From NCBI RefSeq assembly GCF_901709675.1, contig NC_051101.1:2970501-3034500 (forward strand): 64,000 bases of DNA, written 5' to 3'. Below, in pieces: positions 1 to 12,111 of this stretch. Below the pieces are notes generated by a model. It did no database searches. It was given only the letters and a program-made list of their open reading frames with translations, and was not told where the DNA came from. Every line of letters begins with the position of its first letter. The stretch's first letter is position 1. The translations under genes and the position numbers were made by a program. This DNA comes from Syngnathus acus (taxonomy: Eukaryota; Chordata; Actinopteri; Syngnathiformes; Syngnathidae).

Positions 1-1370
1 GAAAGATTCCAGAGGGAGCGGATGTCCACCTGGAGTAGCTGCACGAGAGCCTGAAGAACTCGCTCCCGCTCGCTGTCCCACTGCTGGAGTCCATCGCCCG
101 TTTTGGCCTTTTTGCCACCCTGTACAAAGAGTGAAACTACTTTTATAGTTTATCGCTTTTTGGAGCAAAAGCAACCACTAATTATGCAATGACACAAATG
201 CCCTCAGATTACCAAAGACTGTAGCTCATACCTGCCAAACCCTCCAAAGAGACTAGATCGTCTTGCCAACTGCTACATATAATCAAACATCACACAAACA
301 GACATTCACACATTGTTTGACATCTCCTACCAGTCCCATCTCATTACTCTGAGGAGGACAGATATTGTAGAAGCAACGACAACGTTAAGTGTAGGTGGGC
401 CCTTACAGTAGTGAAATATGACTATGACACTACCAAGATTACCCATCAAACAGAAAGCAAGCGATCATAATCCCTGATCTGACAGATCACCATACTGCCA
501 AGACTGCATCACTGGGCATTAAAAAAAAAAAAAAAAGTCCAATACCCTGTAAAATATTTTACCAAGTCATACCTTGCCAGGTGCAGCGATGAAGCTCTGC
601 CTGTAAGAGTCGCTTTCGAGACACTCTGTGATTTTGCAGAGCAAGAAGACGCTCATTTTGACGGCATTGAGATTCTCTTTTCGCTCGGCTGCCGAAAAGG
701 AGACCGAGATGAGCAACGAGGGCAGGGAGGAGGACAGGCTGCTGACAACTGCAACAAAAGTAAACGGGAAAATAGATGACTTGCCGGCTTTTAATGCGAG
801 TCCTTTTAAAATATTCAATGTGAACAACTCGAACCTTGCACCAGCAAGTCCAGAGTGTCCTCTTTCACACTGAGATCCACCGAGTTGGCATGCCTTTGGG
901 AGTAAAGACAATACTTGTACAGTGAACATACGCAATCACAAATCCCCTTTTTGGACGGCTAATAATTTGCAGATTTTGACTTTGGGAAAAAAAAAATCTG
1001 TTCTATTACAGTAAAAATCTCACTCACTGTAATACACTGTAGGCTGTGTCAAAGTGTTCCAGGATGCACAAAGGGCCTTGGCTTCTCAATGCAGCCTTGA
1101 ATCCTGAGTACAATGGAGGCAGAAACACAAGACTAAGACCATCTTTACGCATTGTCGTTTTATTTAAATGGTAAAAAAATTGTAATTAATGTTATGAGAC
1201 CATATGAAGTGATTACAATGAAAACACAGCCAAACACTAGATGACCACTCACTGTGGAGATGGGACGGCAACTGTTTTGGGGAAACCACATCTTGCACGA
1301 CGTACTGGTTTATCCCCCCGGTCTTGACCAGGTCGCCCACGCACACAGGCACCAAAAAGTCCCACGACAT
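1..1370 (-). CDS. ncapd2: Condensin I subunit D2 (CAP-D2), 5' part only
   Basis: HEAT-repeat subunit of condensin I, which compacts mitotic chromosomes. The window holds the first five coding exons, read right to left: 1370-1253, 1103-1028, 869-835, 748-573 and 119-1; the gene continues beyond position 1. All junctions are GT-AG and the phases join cleanly. The start MSWDF at 1370 is two bases after a CAG acceptor, so a non-coding 5' exon lies upstream. Family matches include GGINQYVVQDVV (human GGVNQYVVQEVL), HFDTAYSVL, VKEDTLDLL, LNAVKMS and the basic GGKKAKTG stretch followed by QLLQVDIRSLWN. These correspond to the N-terminal domain of CAP-D2. Seen: exon structure and motifs. Known: condensin role. 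The remaining, larger part of the gene is outside the window. Confidence 0.93.
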
Positions 1371-1710
1371 CCCTGCAGAGTAGGGAAAAACCCCAATGAG
1401 GATTCAAAGCAAAAATCCAATTTCGTCAAAGCTAAAGATCACATTAACACCGAGAACTTTTTGTTCTTGTTTTTCTTTGACTGACTCAAGAGAAACCAAG
1501 CAATACTATGTGTTAAGACGTAACAGAAGGAAGAACTTGAAGACTAAATTCAACCAAAAAATATGAAAACAAACAAGATAGAAACGCAGCTCCTAAACTA
1601 GATATGCTAACTGCCGTTAGCCACGTTTGTAATGACGACATTACGGCTAAACACTCACAATTAATTGTTATCTGGCCAAAGCCTCGCTAAGTTTTGAACA
1701 TTCAACCTAC

Positions 1711-1887
1711 TTTTATTATTCGCTCTCCCGTCCACCGCGACGTCGACCGTAAGAGGCGAATGATTTCACACTCGACTCCCTGGTCCGCAAACTGGGTTTC
1801 GACCGCCCTCGGATTTTCAAATTTGTAGCACATCGCGCCAAATAGTCGGCGCTCTAGTGACGTCATATACGAGCGACAATTGTTCAA
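1711..1887 (-). other. ncapd2: Probable 5' untranslated exon and promoter side of ncapd2
   Basis: The ncapd2 start codon lies just after a splice acceptor, so a leader exon is needed. On the minus strand a good donor (GTAGGT, at 1710-1705) follows a GC-richer stretch rich in CpG, unlike the AT-rich surroundings. The right boundary is only a guess. An open frame here has no recognisable protein similarity and is not called as coding. Confidence 0.4.
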
Positions 1888-2750
1888 GGATTAAATAAAC
1901 CGCAAAACAGCGCCACTCACAGGGAAATGTTTATAGTGAAACCACGAAGCGACTTTGGTTTACTGTGAATTTAATTTATATTTTGAGGGAATATATTCAA
2001 TCAATCCACCATGTATCCTGATCCGCTCTATGGAGCACTTTTAAATCAAGGTACTGAATGGAAATGAAAAGCCATACCCCCCCCTAAAAGAAAACACAAC
2101 AGGCAAGAATTTGAGGTAGTAGCTGTATTCAAATGATTGATAACACAATCACATCCTCCCTCCTTGTACCAATATTCCAGCTACATCGATGACAATTCTT
2201 TTCACAAAATGCTTTGCACTCTAAACAGCACTCGATCAAAATGCTAAAATAAAATCGTCTCTAATAAAGGGATGACTAATACTTTCTCATTTGTGATCAC
2301 ATTATTTTTGTCTTCTTACCTCTCAAACAAAACAGTGAGGTTTGTTCGCCATGGCATAAAAAAGGAACTACACAACAAAGAAACAAACAAAAAATTATAA
2401 ATGGCCAGGTTATTTTTTTCAAGAGAAAATACTTTACATTTTGCATGTGAATAGTCGTTGCATCATGCAAATTCAAACCATTATACCGTTTGGGGCAGTT
2501 GTAGTGTTTATTATTTAAACAAAACATTTTAAGAGCACCAATGTAACTAAGTGAAAAAAAACAGTTTTTAAATACACCAGAAACCACTTCATAAATTCGT
2601 CACACACTGCATCAGACCAAGGCAAATACAAAAAAAAGGGGAAAATAAAGCACCTTAATGTTAAGGATGATGAAAAACAAAAGAAATGTCCTCATTCAAG
2701 ACGAATCACACCCACCCCTTGGAATCAGCGTTTATTCCGGGACAACCGTT
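1888..2750. other. Intergenic: ncapd2 upstream and ing4 3' untranslated region
   Basis: AT-rich stretch of about 860 bases between two minus-strand genes. The right part is presumably the ing4 3' UTR. Several AATAAA-like words occur but no single polyadenylation site can be chosen. No gene, RNA gene or clear repeat is seen. Confidence 0.5.
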
Positions 2751-4719
2751 TTATTTTCTCTTTCTGTCTTGAGAGCAGCGTGGACAATACCTGCATGAAG
2801 AACATAGACACTTGGATTACACTGCATGAGTAGGGAAAAGAGATTGGCCAGAACATTGTGAATTCACGGATTTCTTACCATTTGCCTCGTGGTTTGGTGG
2901 TCAGACCCACACACGCAAAATGGAACCACTCAATGGAGCACTGCAGACAAAAACTTCCGTGTAAGGCTATAACATTCAACTCAGAGGCTTGGATCAATTT
3001 CACCCAGGAGACATTGCCCGGCCGGACGTGTCGTCTGAGTAATCAATCACTCAGCGTGTCTGTCATCTGTGACCTTATTCAAAAGATTTGCCATTTTCCT
3101 TTAATTTTTTTGACATTTTTCCTGCTTCTATAAAAAAGGCTATTTGCTTACTGACAAAATCAAAATAATGGGCCAAATACATTACGGAAACTGACATGAT
3201 ACATTTACTAGAATTTATAGTCTCAGTTGCATAGTGAATGATATGCACCCATGCATTTAAAAAAAATAAAAAAGAACGTTGCGGTTAGAACTTATTAAAT
3301 TGTGTAATAAATAGTAAATAATACAATTGCAATTCGGCTCATGCTGGACACGAGCACGACGACTCACATCAGTGTTGTCGCAGCCGATCATCTCGCCATA
3401 AGACACCTGATGGCACAGACAATAGGTGGGCTCGTTGGGATCCACTGGCATGTCCAGCACATCAGATGGGTGCACATTCCCAAAGTTGGCGGAGGGGGTG
3501 TTGAATTCGCCCCTGATGGCACCAAAAAAATAAATAAATTAGGCCTGGAAAGCCAAAATGTGACAAAATAACAAAGCAGCCAAATAGCAGAAGGCAAACA
3601 TACGTTTGAAGGAGTTTGACTTTCTTCTGGGCGCTTTTGGGACTGCCGTCTTCATCTGAGCTTTTGACTTTAGATCTCGTTTTAGCCGACTTCTTTTCCT
3701 TTTGTCTGGTGTCAACTGGAATTACACAACATGGTAGATTAACTGTCTGGGCACACGGGAGGAGGCATCCATATTGACGCGGCACAAACCTTTCTTTCCT
3801 TTACTGGAGGTGGAATCATAATCTGTGCTCTCGATCTGTTTTTCCTTCAGGTCGGCTTCGAAACGGGCCAGGTCTGTGTCCAGGCGTCTAATGTGCTTGT
3901 CCACCTAAACACGAACGCTTGTCATAAATTTGATCAAGCACACACCAACGTCATTTCAAAACATCTGACACTCACCATCTCATAGGTCTGCATGGCCAGT
4001 TGCACTTTGTCATCGCCAAACTCTTTGCACTTGCTGTATGATTGCTGGATTTGCCTCAGTATAGACAGCTTTTGTTCGGAGGAAAGAGTCCGAGCATTTG
4101 ATGTGTATTCTTTGGCAAGGGAATCTATCTGTCCTTTGAGATCTGCAGGAGACCGTTAATATTGAGTAATTATTCTGTAAACACAATACTGCTGTAGTCC
4201 ACGTGTAGATTCCCTAAAATTCACTTCCCACCTTCTGTGCGTTGATCTAAATCCCGCATCAGATTGAAGTTTCTCTGCAACTCGAAGGGCAAGTTCTCTA
4301 TGCCTGGTGTGACAGAGAAAAATGGATTAAAGACCTATTGACAATAAATGGAGTCAAAAAACAGGCAAAAGTAGCTCGCTCCCGCTCATTTGCAGCTCAA
4401 TGTCGACGGGTTATTTTCAAGCAATCGTACCAATAATTACGGCCCGGCATGTGTATACTTAAAGGGTGTGTTGATGAACTAAACGCGAGGAATTGAACGT
4501 TGAGTCGCCATTTTAGTGACAATCCAGCAAATAGACCGAGCCGGGCGCTGCCGAACGTTTGGGGTACAGAGGAAGATTCACGTTCCGACCTTTCTTCGAA
4601 AGCAAAATAACGACATTGTATTCTGCTGTTATCGCACTTTTCAAAGCGTCACGGATGTGTTTTATCTCGATAAATAGCTTACTGTCCAAATAATGCTCCA
4701 AATACATCCCCGCCGCCAT
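2751..4719 (-). CDS. ing4: Inhibitor of growth protein 4 (ING4), complete
   Basis: Reader subunit of the HBO1 histone acetyltransferase complex; its PHD finger binds H3K4me3. Eight coding exons: 4719-4683, 4303-4232, 4142-3976, 3904-3790, 3715-3604, 3512-3368, 2940-2879 and 2790-2751. They splice to 750 nt, giving 249 residues, the same length as human ING4. The N-terminal ING dimerisation domain starts [13 protein letters not shown] and continues with [12 protein letters not shown] and [20 protein letters not shown] lysine-rich nuclear localisation region ([15 protein letters not shown]) follows. The C4HC3 PHD finger contains [30 protein letters not shown] and a closing YCPRCSQ. The end is basic (DRKRK). 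Zinc ligands look intact. The start is set by family length and by a YY1-like motif over the ATG. Confidence 0.97.
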
Positions 4720-4776
4720 CTTGGAAAATGTAAACAACACAGCTTCCGGTCAGCCGAAGGCCACCTCTGATTGGTT
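4711..4776 (-). promoter_or_regulatory. ing4: ing4 proximal promoter: YY1-like, ETS and CCAAT elements
   Basis: Read on the minus strand, the ing4 start codon lies inside AAGATGGCGGC (4712-4722), which fits the YY1 consensus. Immediately upstream are CTTCCGG at 4743-4749 (ETS-type core) and an inverted CCAAT (ATTGG on the plus strand, 4770-4774). This combination is typical of TATA-less housekeeping promoters. Motifs are seen; function is inferred. Confidence 0.55.
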
Positions 4777-4779
4777 GTT

Positions 4780-5347
4780 CCCACACAAGACGCCGATGGA
4801 AGATTTTGCAGTGAAAGGTTCCGATTTTGAAAAATTGGAAAAGTAAAATAATCGATGTAAATTAGGGTGGGAATTCAGTGTCACATTACAGTTCAGTCCC
4901 AAACTTCATGCGAATAATGAATTGGATGGAAAACATAGTGGAAATAGTTTGGTTTCCAGTCCAACCAGTCTGCCATCTCACACAAAATGCGCTGGTTAAC
5001 CCAACAGTTTGAGTGTCCCCAAAATGACGATAAGTGCTGTAGAAAATGGCCTTAACTGGATGTCAGATGAAGTTTGAGTGTAGCAAACACTGCAAAATGA
5101 TTAAAGAACATGGGTATCTCAAAAATTTATTGTCAGGTTTATGCGAGAACCCCATTCACATAATTCAGTCAACAAAACAAATATAATTGCTATTTCAAGG
5201 TACAATAAAAAACCCAGCACAATATATGTACGTCTGTAGTTACTTTAGCTATGCTTGAATCGGTTGTGGAGAGATTGTTGCATACATCTCCAAAACGACC
5301 CAACAAAGCTCCTTTTTTAGTAACCTTCTAAACACAAATAAATTTTT
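4780..5347. other. Intergenic between ing4 start and nop2 stop
   Basis: About 570 AT-rich bases. The right part should be the nop2 3' UTR. No open frame, RNA gene or transposon signature is recognised. Confidence 0.5.
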
Positions 5348-8300
5348 TTATGATCTCGCTTGTTTCTTTTTCCACTTTTTGTTGAATGTATTCTTCCCCA
5401 TTGTATTCTTAGCTTGTTGTTTCTTTTTCCTATTTTTGTTGAAATTATTCCCCATTTTATTCTTAGCTTTCATGGGGTTCTCCTTCTGGTTGGCCTGCTT
5501 CTTCTCAAATCTGCTCTCAGCCTTCTTCCCCGCTTTCGTCTCAGCCATGGCGGGCGTCTTGGTCCTTTGTCCCGTCACAGTATCTCTGTCCATCCTGGCT
5601 ATCTTAGCTTTTTTCGGTCCAGCAGGAGAGTTGTTTTTCCCTTTAGCCTGGAAGTGAGGCCTTTTTTTTGCTGCTGTTCCATTTATTTTAGCCTCCTGCT
5701 TTAACTCGCCCGCCTCGCCGGGGACGACCTTCTTGGTCTTGTCCGCTTTTTCGTCCGGAGCGTCTGCCTTATCTTCTTCTGTAATATGGACACAAAAAAA
5801 AATCCTTAATCAATTCATACTGAAAGTCAGCAAGAAGTGCAGTCAGAAGCGTGTACCTTTCGCTGCGGGTGCAGTTGGAATCACGTTGGAGAACTTTTTA
5901 AACTTGGCCACAAAAAAGCCGTCCATGTTGTGAGTGTGGGGGTAAAACCGCCTGGTGAGCTGCAGAGACGGGTGGAACCGGTGAGCTCTGAACCTGAATG
6001 AATACACAAAGGCCAGGTACAGTGATTTTGTCTTAATAGGAACACATGATGAAAACAAAAGTCAGTCTTGTTACCTGGTGAAGCCCTCCTTGCCAAAATC
6101 CAGTCCGGTGGGAACCAATTTGACATTCCTCTTCTTCAACGCGTAGTCCACCACCCATTCATTCTCCTCCACCTGGCACAAAACATTTTGTCACAAAAGC
6201 CAGACGTGCGCGGCAATGTCCGTCCCATAGGCGGAACACGAACCATCACGGAGCACGTGCAGTAGACCAGATATCCTCCCGAGGTGGACTGGGCGTTGAC
6301 AGAGTCGATGGCGGACATGAGCAACTCTTTCTGCAAGTGGGCGGCGCGCAGGATGTCAGCTTCATCCTGTCAGGAAAGTCGACACATAAGCGACATTGCT
6401 ACAAACAAATGTTTGAAGTTTTGAATTGACAACATTTACAAGGATAATATATCAATGCATTTTCTCCCTCCGAAAACCGCGCTCTACCTTGTTGGTCTTC
6501 ACAGCAGGGTCTTTAGCGATGATGCCTGTACCGGAGCACGGAGCATCGAGGAGCACTCTGTCGAAGCCGCCCATGACCTGCGTTGCAACGAGTCTTAGCG
6601 CACAACAACGAGTTCCAACCCAGCGTGTCAACAAACATCGATTTGCGTCACCTTTGGGAACCGCCTGCCGTCGTAATTGCACACTAGCGTGTTGGTGACG
6701 CCCAGACGGTGGATGTTGCCCACCACACTCTTCAATCTGTCAGCGTTGGCATCGTTAGCGATGACCACCCCCGTGTTTTTCATCAGCTGAGCTGCGAGAG
6801 GCAGAAAATATTCGAAAACATGCTTCAAGACGTAAACACATTCTCCGCAATCCAATGAGATCCAATACAAGATGTGTGTGTGTGTGCTAATTTTTGTGAT
6901 TTTACAGGAATTGACCAAAGCCATTACCGATATAAGTGGTTTTTCCTCCCGGGGCGGCGCTCATGTCAAACACGGTCTCGCCCTCCTGCGGCGCGAGCGC
7001 CATTACTGGCAGAAAGCTGGAAGCGCCTTGCAGCATATACTGACCAGACAGGTACTCCGGAGTGGCGCCTATGTCATAACACAGCCACAGTCATTTGTCA
7101 GCATTTTTAGCTTCAAAAAGAGTTCATCATGGTTGACCGGCGGGCAAACTCACCAACGGGGACAGAGGAATCGTAAATGACTAAACCCACTTTGGACCAT
7201 TTTCCTAGTGGATCCAAGTTCACACCTCTGTTGATTAGGGCCTAAAAAAAAGAAAAGTCTTTGAATGTCTTTCTATCGTATACATGTGGTTATATAAAGG
7301 CCATCTGTGCGCATTTACCTGAGCGAGGTCCCTCCTCCTGGTTTTCAATGTGTTGGTCCGAATGGTGACTGGCCTGTGAACTTCATTCGCCTCAAGGAAC
7401 TCCACCAACTGTAAGTGAGAAAAACATGCATGGTAAAATTGTTAGGCCGCGAGCTGCTTCATGGCGATCATCTAGTTCTCTCATCTTCACTTCCGCTCGC
7501 AAGTGAAGGCAACAGCGTTTTTCGAACACCCACCTCCGAGGGCGGGAAGAGCTCGATGAACTTCTCGACGAGGAACTCGTTGTAGCTGTAGTAGGTGCAA
7601 AGATCATTTTTCAGCAGAGCGACGTAGTCCACTCTCGCTTTCCCCGGCTCTCTTTTCGACGCAAAGTTACAAAGGACGTCAATGTTGTCCTTGATTCTTT
7701 GGTGTATCGTCTTCAGGTCCACAGGCAGGACTCCTGGTTTGTGCAGATGACAAACGGATGAAGAAGTTTTGGTAAGCTTGATTTTTGTACATTTATATAG
7801 TTTCTAGAACTAACCTTCATTCTCACTCTCCTCCGGTCTAGGAAACCTGAACTGATCCAAGTCGTCTACGTTGGTCTGCAATGTTTCTTCCTCTTCATCA
7901 TCTGATTTTTTATCGGCATCTTTGTCATCATCCACCTCATCACTATCATCATCCTCCTCCTCATCATCACTCTCAAGCCCCATAGTTTGCTTCAGCTTCT
8001 TTTGTTTTTTGGCTGCACGCTCAATAGGGAGAAGCTACAAACCAGAATGATAACAGATTTTAGTTAAAAAAAAATAATCTACTTGTATACTTTTTTTGTG
8101 ACTAATTGCAACCTGCTGATGGTCGGAATATTTGGACACATTTTACTTGACGTACCTCATCTCCGTCACTTTCCTCTTCATCAAGAGCACCGTAGTCATC
8201 GACCATTTCTTCATCATCGTCATCATCTTCCTCCTCCAATTCTTTCATTCCCAGTTGTGTGTTCATCTTTGCTTGGTTCTTTCCTTCATTCTTCTTCGAT

Positions 8301-8997
8301 GGCGGCGCTCCGACTTCTGCCTCCTCCTCGTCGTCAAAATCGTCTTCTTCCTCCCAGTGCTCGTCGCTGCCATCCTCGCTGTCGGATTGCTCCAGCTTGC
8401 GCTTCCTCTTTGTCGGCTTCAGCCATTTGCTGTTCTCGTCTGTGAAGCCTTCAGAGACCAAACGTGAGCAGCCATTAACTTAAGAACTTACGGAATCTTG
8501 AATTTAGAATAACATTTAGAATATAAAAGACTCTCTAACTTCTGCTATCAACCCAGACATTGTAGAAGAATTATTACTACAGTACTTACCTTTCTTAGCC
8601 TGCTCCTCAGCAGCTGCTTTAGCCTTTGTCAAAGTGTTGGCGATTTTTTTTGCGTTCCTGTCAAAATCAATCATGACATGAATGAGTAAGATGCATCTGA
8701 ATATACTGCACATTCGTGTTACGTAATCTCAGCAATAGCTGACCTTATCCTGGCTCTTCTTGACTGACGTTTTTGCTCCGATTCCTCTGCAGGTAGACAG
8801 ACAGCCAAAGTCAGTCAGATGGATTTTTTTTTTGCATTATAATGAACACATTTGTTGTTATATAAAAATCACAAGAAAAGCACATAGTCACCATCTTTTA
8901 CGAATTTGGTTAACTCTGTTTCCGCCCCTTGCTGCTTTCTGGATTTCCGCCCGGGACCTCGTTTCACCCTGTTGGCGGGATCCAACCTGCGACCCAT
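5348..8997 (-). CDS. nop2: 28S rRNA (cytosine-C5)-methyltransferase NOP2 / NSUN1, complete
   Basis: Nucleolar SAM-dependent enzyme that makes m5C in large-subunit rRNA and supports 60S assembly. Fifteen exons: 8997-8892, 8786-8744, 8657-8590, 8448-8156, 8034-7815, 7733-7534, 7408-7319, 7241-7154, 7068-6928, 6791-6652, 6577-6488, 6366-6244, 6172-6075, 5993-5857, 5778-5348. They splice to 2268 nt, 755 residues (human about 855). The start [18 protein letters not shown] matches the family N-terminus. Two long Asp/Glu tracts follow. The NSUN core shows the SAM loop [10 protein letters not shown] (about 404-413), DAPCSGTG with Cys about 477, and YCTCS with the catalytic Cys about 531; the 54-residue spacing equals that of human C459/C513. 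[12 protein letters not shown] closes the core. The basic tail has two imperfect repeats and is shorter than in human. Divergent from emg1. Confidence 0.97.
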
Positions 8998-9865
8998 GAT
9001 GCCTCGCTACAAGGACACCTTGAAAAGACCAAAATAGAGGATGCTCAGCACCTGTGCAAAACAACAAACAATGGAGATGCAGTCTCTTTCATGATTTTAG
9101 TATCTGATATTGCACTTAAGTTGAGCCATTATCAAAAATCATTGCATTTTACTGTCATAATTATCAATTATCCAGGTTGTGAGCATTTGCAACTGGTTCA
9201 AAAGTCTTCCTCATATTTTGAATAGGTTATTTGGCAATACAAGTCGGGCAAAATATGATTGCCTGTTAGTTTGATGCTGTACTCAAACGGTGTAAGCGCA
9301 GATCAGACAAAAATATGAATCTACTTTGCGACCACGATGTCCACATATGTTACATATTCATTTCACGTTGAACTGACTACATGCTACCACGTGACGGAAT
9401 GTGCATTTATTTAGCGGACAGGAGTTAGACGCTTTGGCTATTTACAAAGCTGTGACTGCACATAGCATCATTTATGCAATAAGTGGAGACTATTGTCACA
9501 ACAATGATAAAACACCAAGTGCGATTCTTTGCCATAAAGTAAACAACTGTATTTCACTTACGTTTTGTCCAATTTCTGATCGCAAGTTGAACGAAAAGCA
9601 CACGCGTGAATTTCCCGACGACACGTTGTGGATGAGCTTCCGGTGCGCTATGATGACGTCTATTGTGACCTAATTTTCTTAGTGTGCTGTCACTCTCAAA
9701 ATCGTAATTTTATATAAGATATATGTATTTTATATTTTACACGCTTAAGGTTTCAGCGAAACCCTTAAAAGCGTTTAGTTTTGTATTTTAAAACTAATTG
9801 TGACGCGCGCATGGTCTTGTAGTGACGTTTTCATTGTGCGACCGTTGGTAACAGAAGAAGTCAAG
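8998..9865. promoter_or_regulatory. Putative shared divergent promoter of nop2 and emg1
   Basis: 868 bases separate the two start codons, which point away from each other. Both products modify rRNA in the nucleolus. The emg1 ATG lies in AAGATGGCGGC (9864-9874), a YY1-like element. No TATA box is obvious. The 5' leaders of both genes must lie here. Bidirectional activity is inferred from spacing and orientation only. Confidence 0.5.
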
Positions 9866-11001
9866 ATGGCGGCCACCGACGCGAAGAAGCGTGGCTTTGA
9901 GCATCTGGACGAATATGAACCAAAACCTGCCAAACATCTCCGCAGCCTACACGATCGCATGACGGAAAGGCGTCTTGTTGTTGTTCTGGAGGGCGCCTCT
10001 CTAGAAACCGTCAAGGTAAAACAGCAGCAAGGTCCTACAGTTTGTTATTTCTAAAAAATTAAGTAAGGTGATGTGCAGATACAAGTAGAGTTAAAGTGGG
10101 TGAATGATTACTTTAAAACATAATTTCAATGGCACAAATTGTTACAGGCTGGGAAAACGTTTGAGTTGTTGAACTGCGACCAACACAAAAACATCATAAT
10201 CAAAAGTGGAAGAAATCCAGGCGATGTAAGACCAGACATCACACATCAGGTAACCATATTTGTCAACATTCTTGAAGCATGTTAACATTTGTACCTCCGC
10301 TATTTGAGTGTATTGCAGTATCCTGTAAAACATACACAGAAGCATTTTGTGCCAATGTAAACATGAGATTTTCTACCACTAGTGTCTGCTCATGTTGATG
10401 GACAGCCCACTGAACAGAGCAGGCCTGCTGCAGGTTTACATCCACACTGAGAAGAACGCCTTAATAGAGATCAACCCGCAGACGCGCATTCCAAGAACCT
10501 TTCAGCGCTTCTGTGGGCTCATGGGTAATTCTACCACATCAATATGAATTTTGTTTATCATTCTGTCTGAGTCATGGTACCAATGTATTTCCACTTTCAG
10601 TTCAACTGCTGCACAAGCTGAGCGTGCGAGCGTCTGATGGTCCACAGAGGCTCCTGAGAATGATAAAAAATCCTGTGTCGGACCACCTGCCCCCCGGCTG
10701 CCCACGCATCTCCACCTCCTTCTCCGCCGGAGAGGCTGTTTGTCCTCGCACCGTGGTGCCCGAGGGGCCGGCCACCGTGGTGATCGGTGCTTTTGCACAT
10801 GGAGCGGTGAGTCATGCTTTTTTTTTTTTTTTTCCTACATCTGTCGCTGGCGTCCAGGCGTGTTTTACTCCTCAGCGTCTTTTGCAGGTGAATGTCGACT
10901 ACACAGAGAAGACGGTGTCCATCAGTAACTACCCGCTTTCCGCCGCACTCACCTGTGCCAAGATGTGTTCAGCTTTTGAGGAAGTTTGGGGCGTCTTATG
11001 A
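9866..11001 (+). CDS. emg1: 18S rRNA pseudouridine N1-methyltransferase EMG1/NEP1, complete
   Basis: SPOUT-class methyltransferase that methylates a hypermodified pseudouridine in 18S rRNA and is needed for 40S biogenesis. Five exons: 9866-10015, 10148-10249, 10383-10524, 10601-10806 and 10888-11001, giving 714 nt and 237 residues (human 244). The family signature is clear: [87 protein letters not shown], the SAM-binding VIGAFAHG and the C-terminal [17 protein letters not shown] followed by FEEVWGVL. The C-terminal knot region is intact. All introns are GT-AG; the last follows a poly-T tract. The divergent, acidic N-terminus is normal for the family. Confidence 0.97.
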
Positions 11002-12111
11002 TCAACGTTGGCCTGGCAGAACATCCCCTTTTTTTTTATGGACTGGTTGCAGTTTTTCATGCGTGGACATTACGTGGATCCTATTTTCTATGATGACAAT
11101 GTTATGACACCAACATTTTTCTACAGTCATTGTTCCCATATCAGAGCCTGTTCAATCATTATCATGGAATCTGTATGCTACATTAATACAAATAGACCAT
11201 GATAGTTTATTTTACAACAGAACACAAATGAACACCGAACATAATTGTGCAAATAATACAGCACGCAAACAAGGCTCATAATACAAAAATCGTCCTCTTA
11301 CACATCACTTGATGAAATGCAACAACAGTTTGCACACAACACAATGTTACAGCGCATCTGAGGATATACTGGTATTGATCATAAAGTGGGCAGACGTTTT
11401 TATTTGTTGTATCTAAACATTTGTGTGTCTGTAGTGCCTGCCCACTCGACAAGCATGAAATGAAAACAACCAAGTAAATCCTTCTGCCTATTTCTGTAAA
11501 TGTTTCTCTGCCAATGACCCGACAGCTAGACTGGCCAAAGTTCCAGTTTCAAATGGCGGTCAAAGCTAACTAAAAGGTAAGCGAATCTGCAGGGAGAGCA
11601 GATTTGCATTGGCCAACAGTGTCGCTGTTGTTAGCGTCAGATAAGCATGTCATTTACCGCACAGTGCAAGGTAAGTAGAGCTGCAAAGAGGTCTTGGATG
11701 CTAACGGCATTAGCTTTTGCTAAGTGGCACTTTATTGCTTGTTCAGGTTGTCAATGTGGCTATGATGCCAATCGTATTTGATTTCCATGTGCCACATACA
11801 CGCAGTTTAGTGTATGGACTGCTTTTCTACATTGTCCTCAAGGACGCTCGTCAACGCACACGCACACACACACACTACCACCCTACTCTGGTCTCCGCTT
11901 CCAGCCGGCCGCAACGCACTCACACTCGCCTGTCAACATCCAGCCCACCGGTCGTCATGGTAACAAAAGCCCGACCTGCCATTGGTCGAACAGATCGTGG
12001 GCCGGCCCCTAAAACGGGCTAATTTCAGCAAGACAAGTTACAAACGTGTTATTAACACACTCAAGAACTGTTTTGAGTTATGAAAAGATAATATTTCTCC
12101 CGCAAACACTT
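11002..12111. other. Intergenic: emg1 3' end facing kel 3' end
   Basis: About 1.1 kb between two convergent genes. It should contain both 3' UTRs. A short CA/GT repeat lies near 11860-11875. No coding sequence is supported. It is also where gene content changes from human-12p13-type to human-7q34-type genes. Confidence 0.5.

Noticed and set aside
2011-2051. Plus-strand ATG in a good Kozak context followed by a short open stretch and a GT, resembling a first exon
   Set aside because: No downstream plus-strand exon with matching phase or family similarity; it lies in ncapd2/ing4 intergenic DNA.
5360-5704. Hydrophobic plus-strand open frames resembling membrane proteins
   Set aside because: Antisense shadow of the lysine-rich nop2 C-terminal exon.
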